Source: CAIJNA01 sp964516815 (GTDB lineage: Bacteria; Campylobacterota; Campylobacteria; Campylobacterales; Arcobacteraceae). Taken from it: DNA of 33,474 nt. Below the pieces are notes generated by a model that did not search any database, was not told the origin of the DNA, and saw only the letters and a program-made list of their open reading frames with translations. The translations under genes and the position numbers were made by a program. Positions within the stretch are counted from its first letter, which is position 1, and the number at the start of each line of letters is the position of its first letter. Positions 1 to 7,469 of the stretch are shown here, in pieces. The stretch covers positions 1 through 33,474 of the forward strand of contig CAZEXK010000017.1 in NCBI GenBank assembly GCA_964516815.1, given 5' to 3'.

Positions 1-33
1 AATCAAGTCATAAGGTAACAAGGAAAAAATATA

Positions 34-1464
34 TTAATTTTTAGAAAAATATGAATTTATACCTTGTGCAATCCCTTTAGCAATAAGTCTTTGGTAAGTG
101 TCACTATAAATTCTACTTGATTCAGATGGATGTGAAATAAAACCAACTTCAATTAATATAGATGGCATTTGTGCTCCAACTAAAACCCAAAATGGACCTT
201 CTCTAACACCCTTATCTTGTATTACTTTGCCATATTTTTTTCTTAAATGATGTAACATATATGCCTGTACATCAATGGCAAGTTTTTGAGAAGAAGTAAT
301 TTTACTTCTATTTAATATATTTAAAACAAGATTTTTTGATGTGTATCCTAATGATTGCATATCACTTTGGTTTTCTTTAGCAGCAATTCTTTTAGAACGC
401 TCACTTCTAGCTGGTGATAAAAAATATGTTTCTATTCCTGTTGTACTTGATGCTTTTCTTTTAGCTATAGAATTTGCATGAATTGAAATAAATATATCAG
501 CATTTTTCTTATTAGCCAGTTTTGTTCTATTTTGAAGTTTAATATATTTATCATGTGTTCTTGTTAAATATACAGTATATCCATCTTTTTTTAATTCCTT
601 ATATAGGTATTTTGATATTTTTAAAACTGCAATTTTCTCATATCTTTTTCTAGGTCCAACAGCTCCTGAATCTTTACCACCATGTCCAGGATCAATCATT
701 ATAACTTTTTGGATTACTTTTTTAATCTTAGTTTTATTTATTATTTTGTTTTTTGTTTTATTGGTTTTTGTAGTATTTTTTGGAAACAATTTAATGATTA
801 TTTGTCTTTTATTAAATATATATATACTTTTAGTATTATATTTATTTCTAATACTTAGCTTTAATGAATTATATTTTTCTTGTGATATTCTAATTTTATT
901 TATGCCATTTATTTTTATTTTAGTTGGACTTGCATCTTTAAAATTACCTTTTAGTTGAAAATCATCATAAAAATATGTTGATTTTTTGTATTCACTAAAT
1001 TTAAGATGTTTTTTTGAAATATTATGAGAAAAATTAATCAAAATTGCATTGTCTTGTACCTTCACACTTGAAATATTATATTTTTTATTTGATGAANNNN
1101 NNNNNNNNNNNNNNNNNNNNNNNNNNNNNNNNNNNNNNNNNNNNNNNNNNNNNNNNNNNNNNNNNNNNNNNNNNNNNNNNNNNNNNNNNNNNNNNNTTTT
1201 ACGATAAGAAGAAGTAGTTTTTTTTTCAAGCTTATTTAAGAGTTTTTGATATTTACTTACATCCTTACTAAGAATAGTTCCATAGGTGATTATTGATCTT
1301 AAATATTTTATTTCTTTTTTTCTATTTGATGAAATTACAGCTGTAGTATAATTTTTTTTAGCGTAAAAATATTTATCACTAGCACTACTTGCACTTAAAT
1401 TTACGCCTGAAAAAAAAAATATTATTAAAAGTAGTGTTTTAGATAATACCTTATATATATTCAT
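34..1464 (-). CDS. amiC: N-acetylmuramoyl-L-alanine amidase (AmiC-type), interrupted by an assembly gap
   Basis: Zinc amidase that cuts the amide bond between muramic acid and the stem peptide, exported to the periplasm for cell separation and wall turnover. The N-terminus is a signal peptide (MNIYKVLSKTLLLIIFFFSG). After the gap comes an AMIN-like beta domain (about residues 125-225), then a lysine/asparagine-rich linker and an Amidase_3 domain. The domain shows DPGHGG at 258-263 (zinc histidine H261), a second ligand glutamate in RYEKIAV, SIHAN, and the catalytic glutamate in IEVGF (438-442). One hundred Ns cover roughly residues 90-123, so the true length is unknown. The gene is the last of the pyrH-rpoZ-spoT-tyrS run, 8 nt after the gene before it. 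The family call is firm; the choice of amiC over amiA as symbol is a convention. Confidence 0.9.
   Translation of the reverse strand: MNIYKVLSKTLLLIIFFFSGVNLSASSASDKYFYAKKNYTTAVISSNRKKEIKYLRSIITYGTILSKDVSKYQKLLNKLEKKTTSSYRKXXXXXXXXXXXXXXXXXXXXXXXXXXXXXXXXXXSSNKKYNISSVKVQDNAILINFSHNISKKHLKFSEYKKSTYFYDDFQLKGNFKDASPTKIKINGINKIRISQEKYNSLKLSIRNKYNTKSIYIFNKRQIIIKLFPKNTTKTNKTKNKIINKTKIKKVIQKVIMIDPGHGGKDSGAVGPRKRYEKIAVLKISKYLYKELKKDGYTVYLTRTHDKYIKLQNRTKLANKKNADIFISIHANSIAKRKASSTTGIETYFLSPARSERSKRIAAKENQSDMQSLGYTSKNLVLNILNRSKITSSQKLAIDVQAYMLHHLRKKYGKVIQDKGVREGPFWVLVGAQMPSILIEVGFISHPSESSRIYSDTYQRLIAKGIAQGINSYFSKN
1097..1196. other. Assembly gap (100 Ns)
   Basis: Exactly 100 consecutive N characters, the conventional placeholder for a gap of unknown size. 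It lies inside the amidase gene between the signal-peptide/coiled N-terminal part and the AMIN-like domain. The flanking frames join only if the real length is 1 modulo 3, as 100 is. Repetitive Lys/Ser/Asn-rich coding sequence could have broken the assembly, but that is a guess. Confidence 0.98.
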
Positions 1465-1472
1465 TATTTATT

Positions 1473-2555
1473 TTATTCACCATGAGTTAATTTATGCATT
1501 AATTCTTTAACTGAATAAAGTTGATCTAATTTATATCCATTAGAACCAGTGAAGAATAAACCACTCTCAGTTTTCCCCATATATGCATCACTTAATCTAT
1601 CAGCAATACAATAACCAACAATTTTTGCTTCAACACCATGATTACATGGTGCTACACAATTAGAAATACAGGCAACTTTTGGTGCTGTTTTTTCTTCAAT
1701 CATTTCTTGTAATTTTGTTCTAACCCCTCGAGCTGGCAAACCAACAGGAGATTTCATTAATTTTATATCTTCTTCTTTAGCTTCTAAAATAACTTTTTTA
1801 AATTCTGGATGTGCATCACATTCATAAGTTCCAATAAATCTAGTCCCCATTTGTACACCAGAACATCCCATAGCTAAAAATTTATCTATATCGTTTTTAT
1901 CCCAAATTCCACCAGCCGCAATTATTGGCATAGAACCCCAGTTTTTAGCTTCTTGTATTACTGGTCCTATGATATTTTCTAATTGAAATTCATCTTGGAA
2001 ACATTGTTCATAGGAAAAACCTTGGTGTCCACCACTTAATGGTCCTTCAACTATAATTGCATCTGGAAGTTTGTTGTATCTTTTCCATTTTTTACATATT
2101 AGTTTTAAAGCTCTAGCACTTGATACTATTGGTATTAAAGCAACATCAGGATGATTTACTGTAAATTTTGGCATATTAGTTGGAATTCCAGCACCTGTAA
2201 TTATCATATTAATACCAGCTTCACAAGCATCTGTTACAATTCTGCCATAATCATTACTTGCATGTAATACATTACAAGCAAGTGGTTTATCTCCACATAT
2301 TTCTCTTGCATTTTCAATGATTTTAAATAAACCATTTCTTGAATAAAAATTACTTTCAGAATATGGTTTGCTAGATATATTTCTTTTTGAGAATTTTTTT
2401 TCATCATAATAACCAGTCCCAACTGATGATATTACTCCAAGTCCACCTTCTAATGCTACATTACCAGCTAGTTTATCCCAAGAAATTCCAACACCCATTC
2501 CACCTTGAATAATTGGTTTTTCTATTTCATATCTTCCGATTTTTAATTTACCCAT
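1473..2555 (-). CDS. Nitronate monooxygenase / 2-nitropropane dioxygenase-family flavoprotein
   Basis: FMN-dependent TIM-barrel enzyme of the NMO/NPD family, 360 aa, predicted cytosolic; its natural substrate is unknown. Visible family signatures are QGGMGVGIS near the N-terminus, EGPLSGGHQG in the middle (putative catalytic histidine), and the phosphate-binding stretch AAGGIWDKNDIDKFLAMGCS followed by GVQMGTRF. The C-terminal part carries four cysteines, C296, C300, C304 and C316 (CX3CX3CX11C), which I do not associate with classical nitronate monooxygenases. The related FabK enoyl reductases share the fold, so a reductase role is possible. The start ATG has AGAGGA 7 nt upstream. It lies 11 nt after tyrS in the same operon, an order I recall from Campylobacter jejuni. 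Confidence 0.82.
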   Translation of the reverse strand: MGKLKIGRYEIEKPIIQGGMGVGISWDKLAGNVALEGGLGVISSVGTGYYDEKKFSKRNISSKPYSESNFYSRNGLFKIIENAREICGDKPLACNVLHASNDYGRIVTDACEAGINMIITGAGIPTNMPKFTVNHPDVALIPIVSSARALKLICKKWKRYNKLPDAIIVEGPLSGGHQGFSYEQCFQDEFQLENIIGPVIQEAKNWGSMPIIAAGGIWDKNDIDKFLAMGCSGVQMGTRFIGTYECDAHPEFKKVILEAKEEDIKLMKSPVGLPARGVRTKLQEMIEEKTAPKVACISNCVAPCNHGVEAKIVGYCIADRLSDAYMGKTESGLFFTGSNGYKLDQLYSVKELMHKLTHGE

Positions 2556-2566
2556 AAATATATCCT

Positions 2567-3775
2567 CTAATTAACAATGATTTTAACAAAATTTTTCTTT
2601 CCTTTTTGTAAAACCATGTCACCTTTTTCTAAAATTAACTTATCATCATCAATTTTAACTTGATTTATCTTTACTGCTCCACCTTTAATATCTCTTCTAG
2701 CTTGAGATGTAGATTGTACTAATGAAGTATCTACTAAAGCTTGCAATATTCCAATGCCATGATTTAAGTTGTATTGTTTTAATTCACTTGGTACATCTTT
2801 TTTAGAAAAAATTTTTGCAAATTCTTCTTTTGCAATTTCACCTTGATTAATTCCATGAAACCTATCAACTATTTCTATAGCCAAAGCATCTTTTACTGCT
2901 TTTGGATGAATGGATTTGTCCTGAACTCCATTTTTAAGTTCTTTTATTTGATCTAGTGTTTTTGTTGATAATAATTCATAATATCTCCACATAAGATCAT
3001 CGCTAATACTTAGAATCTTACCAAACATATCATTTTTCTCATCTGTTACACCAATATAATTATTCAAAGATTTTGACATTTTATTAATACCATCTAAACC
3101 TTCAAGTATTGGCATCATCAATACAGCTTGTTGTTTTTTAATATTATATGCCTTTTGAAGTTGCCTACCCATAAGTAAATTAAATTTTTGGTCAGTTCCT
3201 CCAATTTCTATATCACTATTTAAGTGAACAGAATCATAACCTTGCAACAATGGATACATAAATTCACTTATGGCTATTGGAGCATTTGTAGAGTATCTTT
3301 TAGAAAAATCATCTCTTTCTAACATTCTAGCTACTGTTAAATTTGAAGCTAGATTAAGCATACCTGTACTTCCAAGTTCATCTAACCATTCTTTGTTATA
3401 TACAATCTTAGTTTTTTTCTCATCTAGTATTTTAAAAGCTTGTAAGGTATACGATTTAATATTTTTTTGTATTTCTTCATTTGTTAAAACTTTTCTTGTA
3501 GCTGATTTACCAGTAGGATCCCCAATAGTTGCAGTAAAATTACCTATTAAAAACTGTACTATAGCTCCATATTTTTGAAAAGTAGCTAGTTTTTGTAAAA
3601 GCACTGTATGTCCTAAATGAAGATCTGGTGCCGTTGGATCAAAACCAGCTTTTACATAATAGTTCTCACCATTTAAATAATAGTTTTTTAAGTTTTTAAT
3701 AATTGACTCTTCATCTATTATTTCAGATGTTCCTCTTTTTATTTCCAATAGTGCTTTGTTTATTTTATCTTGCAT
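2567..3775 (-). CDS. tyrS: Tyrosyl-tRNA synthetase
   Basis: Class I aminoacyl-tRNA synthetase that charges tRNA-Tyr in the cytosol, 402 aa, a normal length. The ATP-binding signatures are HLGH at 53-56 and KMSKS at 232-236. The combination of HLGH with a complete KMSKS places it in the TyrZ-like bacterial subgroup. The last 60 residues form an S4 RNA-binding domain (QARRDIKGGAVKINQ). The start ATG is preceded by AGAAAG. The gene lies 16 nt downstream of spoT and 11 nt upstream of the nitronate monooxygenase-like gene. No T-box leader is possible in the short intergenic space, so expression probably follows the operon promoter. Confidence 0.97.
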   Translation of the reverse strand: MQDKINKALLEIKRGTSEIIDEESIIKNLKNYYLNGENYYVKAGFDPTAPDLHLGHTVLLQKLATFQKYGAIVQFLIGNFTATIGDPTGKSATRKVLTNEEIQKNIKSYTLQAFKILDEKKTKIVYNKEWLDELGSTGMLNLASNLTVARMLERDDFSKRYSTNAPIAISEFMYPLLQGYDSVHLNSDIEIGGTDQKFNLLMGRQLQKAYNIKKQQAVLMMPILEGLDGINKMSKSLNNYIGVTDEKNDMFGKILSISDDLMWRYYELLSTKTLDQIKELKNGVQDKSIHPKAVKDALAIEIVDRFHGINQGEIAKEEFAKIFSKKDVPSELKQYNLNHGIGILQALVDTSLVQSTSQARRDIKGGAVKINQVKIDDDKLILEKGDMVLQKGKKNFVKIIVN

Positions 3776-3791
3776 TTATTTTCTTTCTAAT

Positions 3792-5921
3792 TTATTTATA
3801 AGCATCAATATTAGCATAGCAATCAATTATTTTTGCTTTTTTTGACACAATTTGTTTAACTTTTTCTAAATTTGGATTTTTTATTTGTAATTCTAATGTA
3901 CAATATTGCACATGAGAAGATTGATCTCTTCTAAAATCTATACCTAAAATTATAGCTTCATTATCTGATAAGTGATTTAGAAGTCTAGCTAATTCACCTT
4001 TTATATGTTGAACACTCAACACCATATTGTAAGAAAAGTATTTATCATCACTCCATGTACAAAATACCATTTCTTTTTGATTTTCCATCATTACATATGC
4101 ATTGTCACACATCTTGTGATGAATTATGGCATCTTTGTTATTTTTAAATGCAACTATATCATCACCTTGTTTTGGATGACAACAATGATCTAATGAGACA
4201 TTAGAAATATTAAAATTTGAATATAAAATAATATTATCAAATCTATATTTCTTAAATTTTGTACTTAATAATCTAAATCTAGCTAGGAAACCATCTTCAA
4301 TTTTTAAGGTATTTTGAACAATTTTTTTTATATTTTTCAAGTGATCTAAACTATATGAAACTTTATCCAACCTTTTAATATCTCTATTAATTAATATATT
4401 TTTTCTATATTTAGAAAAAATAGTATTTACTATATTTACACCATTTAGTTCATCAATTTTTTTTATTTTATTATGACAAAGGATTTTGATATTTTTCTTT
4501 GCTTTTGTAGTTTTTACCATGTCGTACCAACTACATCTTGTAATAATTTTTTCTTCACTATAAATATAAATAATATCTCCACTTTTTATTTCAGTTAGAA
4601 GTGGTTTTTTTACATTATTAATCATACAATCAACAGCACAATTTCCCAAATCAGTATGAATTAAATATGCAAAATCATAAGCAGTTGATTCTCTAGGAAG
4701 AGTTAAAATAGCGCCTTTGGGTGAATAAACAATAATTTCTTCTGAAAATAATTCTTGTTTTGTATCTCTATAAAATTCTTCAATGTTTTCATTTTCAACT
4801 TCAAGGGTATTTAACCAATTAAGGTTTGGTTGAATTGTATTTGTTGAAGAATTTTTATATTTCCAATGAGCCGCAACTCCAAATTCTGCTATTTTATTCA
4901 TTTCTTGTGTTCTTATTTGTATTTCGAATATTTTAGTATTACTAAAAATAGTTGTATGAATAGTTTGATAACCATTTTCTTTTGGTATTGCTATATAATC
5001 TTTTAGTCTAGCAATAAGTGGTTTGTACTTAATATGTATTTTTCCTAATATATTATAACAATCTAGTTTATTATTTGTTATTATTCTAATAGCAAATAAA
5101 TCTAATACTTCATCTATATTAATACCTTTTCTTTGTGTTTTAAGATAGATTGAATAATAATGTTTTATTCTAGAAGTTATTTGTATATTATGAATTCCAT
5201 CAATATCTACAGTTTTAGTTATGTCTTTTACAAATTTGTCAAAAGTATTTTGTATTCTTTTTTGATGAGTTGTCATATAATCATCAATTTTTTTGTATTC
5301 TTCTGGATATACATAATAAAACGACAAGTCTTCAAGTATATTTTTTATGGCACTCATCCCTAGTCTATGCGCTATTGGTGCATAAACTACTAAGGTTTCT
5401 TGAGCAATTCTTTCTTGTTTACTTGAACTTAAAGCATCTAGTGTTAATAAATTATGTGTTCTATCAAATAATTTTATTACAAGTATTCTAACATCATCAG
5501 TTGATGCAATTATCATCTTTCTAAACGTTAATGCTGATTGTATAAACTTATCATCTTGATTTAATAAATCACTATGTTTGATTTCGGTTATTTTTGTCAA
5601 ACCATCAACTATATGAGCTACATCATTTCCATAATGTTCTTTTATATATTCAATATTAAAATTTGTATCTTCAACAACATCATGTAATAATGCAGATAAA
5701 ACCATAGTTTCATTTTTAGAAAAATATGCGGTTATTGATGCTACTAAAATAGGATGGACTATATAAGCTTCACCACTTTTTCTAATTTGCCCTTCATGTG
5801 CTTTTATAGAAAAATCTAAAGCTTCTTTAATCTTTGAACTAATTGAAATTGAACTTTCAAGAGAGGAAATAGCATCTTCAATGCTATTTATGTACTTTAT
5901 TTTATTTAAAAATTCTTGCAC
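3792..5921 (-). CDS. spoT: Bifunctional (p)ppGpp synthetase/hydrolase RelA/SpoT
   Basis: Makes and degrades the alarmone (p)ppGpp; 709 aa. The N-terminal hydrolase domain retains its metal ligands (H56 in VHP, H80-D81 and E84-D85 in HDVVEDT). The synthetase domain shows KENGYQTIHTTIF and EIQIRTQEMNKIAEFG...AAHWKYK. A TGS domain (IIVYSPKGAILTLP...AYDFAYLIHTDLG) follows, then a cysteine/histidine module (HCCHPKQGDDIV...HHKMC) and a C-terminal ACT domain. Both active sites look intact, as expected for a lineage with a single Rel enzyme. The start codon is GTG, 3 nt after the rpoZ stop and without a clear Shine-Dalgarno, so translation is probably coupled to rpoZ. Confidence 0.96.
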   Translation of the reverse strand: MQEFLNKIKYINSIEDAISSLESSISISSKIKEALDFSIKAHEGQIRKSGEAYIVHPILVASITAYFSKNETMVLSALLHDVVEDTNFNIEYIKEHYGNDVAHIVDGLTKITEIKHSDLLNQDDKFIQSALTFRKMIIASTDDVRILVIKLFDRTHNLLTLDALSSSKQERIAQETLVVYAPIAHRLGMSAIKNILEDLSFYYVYPEEYKKIDDYMTTHQKRIQNTFDKFVKDITKTVDIDGIHNIQITSRIKHYYSIYLKTQRKGINIDEVLDLFAIRIITNNKLDCYNILGKIHIKYKPLIARLKDYIAIPKENGYQTIHTTIFSNTKIFEIQIRTQEMNKIAEFGVAAHWKYKNSSTNTIQPNLNWLNTLEVENENIEEFYRDTKQELFSEEIIVYSPKGAILTLPRESTAYDFAYLIHTDLGNCAVDCMINNVKKPLLTEIKSGDIIYIYSEEKIITRCSWYDMVKTTKAKKNIKILCHNKIKKIDELNGVNIVNTIFSKYRKNILINRDIKRLDKVSYSLDHLKNIKKIVQNTLKIEDGFLARFRLLSTKFKKYRFDNIILYSNFNISNVSLDHCCHPKQGDDIVAFKNNKDAIIHHKMCDNAYVMMENQKEMVFCTWSDDKYFSYNMVLSVQHIKGELARLLNHLSDNEAIILGIDFRRDQSSHVQYCTLELQIKNPNLEKVKQIVSKKAKIIDCYANIDAYK

Positions 5922-5924
5922 TAT

Positions 5925-6143
5925 TTATTCGATATCAGAAAAACCTTCAATATGCAATGCACCCTCTGCAATTTCATTAATTGCAATATCAGTATATTTC
6001 ATTTGAGTTAAAACAGCACCTTCTATTAATGGTTTTGCACCTTTGCTTAATTCATTTGCTCTTTGTCCAACTGCAACTGCTAATATATACCTGTCGTTAC
6101 CAACTTTTTCTAAAGCCTTTGATAATATTTCTTCTATTCTCAT
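5925..6143 (-). CDS. rpoZ: RNA polymerase omega subunit
   Basis: Small subunit that helps assemble and stabilise RNA polymerase, 72 aa. The N-terminal MRIEEILSKALEKVGNDRYI and the helix AVGQRANELSKGAKPLIEG are typical omega sequence. The gene lies between pyrH (9 nt) and spoT (3 nt). The rpoZ-spoT pairing is widespread in bacteria. In Proteobacteria omega contributes to a ppGpp site on the polymerase, which gives the pairing functional sense. Whether the site is conserved here cannot be judged from omega alone. Confidence 0.95.
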   Translation of the reverse strand: MRIEEILSKALEKVGNDRYILAVAVGQRANELSKGAKPLIEGAVLTQMKYTDIAINEIAEGALHIEGFSDIE

Positions 6144-6152
6144 TTTATTTCC

Positions 6153-6860
6153 TTATTTTACTATTGAACATTTTGAAAAATTTCCATTTACAATTTCAAG
6201 TAAATTTCCTTTTTCATTCATATTTGTTACTACTATTGGTAGTTTGTTGTCTTTTGCTAATGCAATTGCAGTGTCATCCATAACCTTAATATGATCTTGC
6301 AATGCTTCATCATACGAAATTGTATCAAGTTTTATAGCATCACCAAATTTCATTGGATCTTTATCGTAAACACCATCAACTTTTGTAGCTTTAATCAACA
6401 TAGAAGCACCAATTTCACTTGCTCTTAAAGTAGCTGCTGTATCAGTAGTAAAAAATGGATTACCTGTACCTGCTGCAAAAACAACAACTCTTTTCTTTTC
6501 TAGGTGACGTTTAGCTTTTCTAATAATAAAAGATTCAGCTATTTGTTCCATTTTAATTGCAGTTTGTAATCTAACTTCAACTCCAATGTGTTCTAATGCT
6601 TCTTGAAAAGCAATACCATTTACTACTGTTGCTAACATACCCATATAATCACCACTAGTTCTTTTAATAATACCATCAGCAGCAGCTGTAACACCTCTTA
6701 TTATATTACCACCGCCAATAACTATACCAACTTCAATATCATTATCAACTAACTGTTTTATTTCACTTGCAATATATGCCAATATCTTTGTATCAATACC
6801 ATAGCCAATATCCGCTGCAAGTGCTTCACCAGAAAATTTTACCAATACTCTTTTTTTCAT
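6153..6860 (-). CDS. pyrH: UMP kinase
   Basis: Phosphorylates UMP to UDP in pyrimidine nucleotide synthesis; cytosolic and hexameric in the family. It has 235 aa, normal length, in the amino-acid-kinase fold: KFSGEALA near the N-terminus, VIGGGNIIRG for nucleotide binding, and the TGNPFFTTDTAATLRA segment diagnostic of bacterial PyrH. It is the first gene of the operon; a TATAAT box lies about 30 nt upstream and AGGA sits 8 nt before the ATG. Confidence 0.97.
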   Translation of the reverse strand: MKKRVLVKFSGEALAADIGYGIDTKILAYIASEIKQLVDNDIEVGIVIGGGNIIRGVTAAADGIIKRTSGDYMGMLATVVNGIAFQEALEHIGVEVRLQTAIKMEQIAESFIIRKAKRHLEKKRVVVFAAGTGNPFFTTDTAATLRASEIGASMLIKATKVDGVYDKDPMKFGDAIKLDTISYDEALQDHIKVMDDTAIALAKDNKLPIVVTNMNEKGNLLEIVNGNFSKCSIVK

Positions 6861-6889
6861 ATATTTATCCTAATAATAGTATTTTTGCG

Positions 6890-6895
6890 ATTATA
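6890..6895 (-). promoter_or_regulatory. Candidate -10 box for the pyrH-amiC operon
   Basis: Read on the minus strand, the sequence AAGATATAATCGC contains a perfect TATAAT whose downstream edge is 29 nt from the pyrH ATG, leaving a leader of roughly 20 nt with an AGGA. There is no clear -35, which is usual for sigma-70 promoters in Campylobacterota. The position fits but no transcript data support it. Confidence 0.5.
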
Positions 6896-7075
6896 TCTTA
6901 GTTATTCTAAGTATAACATAAATTACTATAGCACAAGTATTAGTAAAGACTAAATTTTTGTAAAATTTGCCTTATTTAATATAATAAAAAGTAATACAAA
7001 ATGATAATTTTTAACACTAATTTGTTACAAATATTAACATATTATAGTATTAATATTTAATTAATATAAATTATA

Positions 7076-7105
7076 TTTTATATTATAATGTTTTATATTA
7101 TAGTT
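7076..7105. repeat. Two tandem 15-bp near-identical AT repeats
   Basis: TTTTATATTATAATG (7076-7090) is followed directly by TTTTATATTATAGTT (7091-7105), 13 of 15 bases identical. The first copy includes a perfect TATAAT. They lie 60-90 bp upstream of the cytochrome start and could be promoter DNA, a regulator site, or only low-complexity AT sequence. Confidence 0.4.
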
Positions 7106-7164
7106 TTTTATAGAAGAACATTGTCAATATAAGAATACTAAAAAATATTTAAAAAGGATTATAT

Positions 7165-7458
7165 ATGAAAAAAATTTTATTATCTTTAACAGTTTTAATT
7201 TCATTATCATATTCAGCAGAATATAATAAGCAAGAAGGAACTATGTTATCATTAGCATGTGGATCATGTCACGGAACTGATGGAAAATCATCGGGGACAA
7301 TGCCAACAATCGCAGGAGCGAATAAAGACGAACTTTATAAAACACTATTGGATTATAAAGCAGGGAAAAGAAATGGTACAATTATGACAAAACATGCAAA
7401 AGGTTACACTGATGCAGAACTAGAGCAAATAGCATACTATTTCTCAAAAGTTAAATAA
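7165..7458 (+). CDS. Periplasmic monoheme c-type cytochrome, probable sulfide dehydrogenase cytochrome subunit
   Basis: A 97-aa class I cytochrome c with signal peptide MKKILLSLTVLISLSYSA and one heme site, CGSCH, in LACGSCHGTDGKS. The distal methionine ligand is probably the one in TIMTKHAKGYTDAEL, before the C-terminal helix QIAYYFSKVK. An AAAAAGGA ribosome site lies 6 nt before the ATG. The next gene, 11 nt downstream, is a flavocytochrome c sulfide dehydrogenase flavoprotein. By context this protein is therefore its electron-accepting FccA-like partner, passing sulfide electrons to the periplasmic cytochrome pool. The sequence alone would also fit a generic cytochrome c553. Confidence 0.85.
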   Translation: MKKILLSLTVLISLSYSAEYNKQEGTMLSLACGSCHGTDGKSSGTMPTIAGANKDELYKTLLDYKAGKRNGTIMTKHAKGYTDAELEQIAYYFSKVK

Positions 7459-7469
7459 GTAAAGGATAT

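Larger units (their letters stand above)
6861..7164. other. Divergent intergenic region, 304 bp, no gene seen
   Basis: Very AT-rich DNA between pyrH (minus) and the cytochrome gene (plus). It holds the pyrH -10 candidate at 6890, several TATAAT-like hexamers on the plus strand (6980-6985 and 7084-7089), and a tandem 15-bp near-repeat at 7076-7105. I see no open reading frame with a ribosome-binding site, no tRNA and no clear small RNA. It probably carries the regulation of the sulfide dehydrogenase pair. Confidence 0.6.

Noticed and set aside
3270..3578. 102-codon open frame opposite tyrS
   Set aside because: Entirely antisense to a well-conserved synthetase gene; sequence has no recognisable protein character.
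5981..6283. 100-codon open frame on the plus strand opposite rpoZ/pyrH
   Set aside because: Leucine/phenylalanine-rich antisense shadow of two certain genes, with no ribosome site; a by-product of AT-rich coding on the other strand.
6861..7164. Possible small RNA or tRNA in the 304-bp gap
   Set aside because: Almost pure AT with no cloverleaf, no GC-bearing stem and no terminator-like end.
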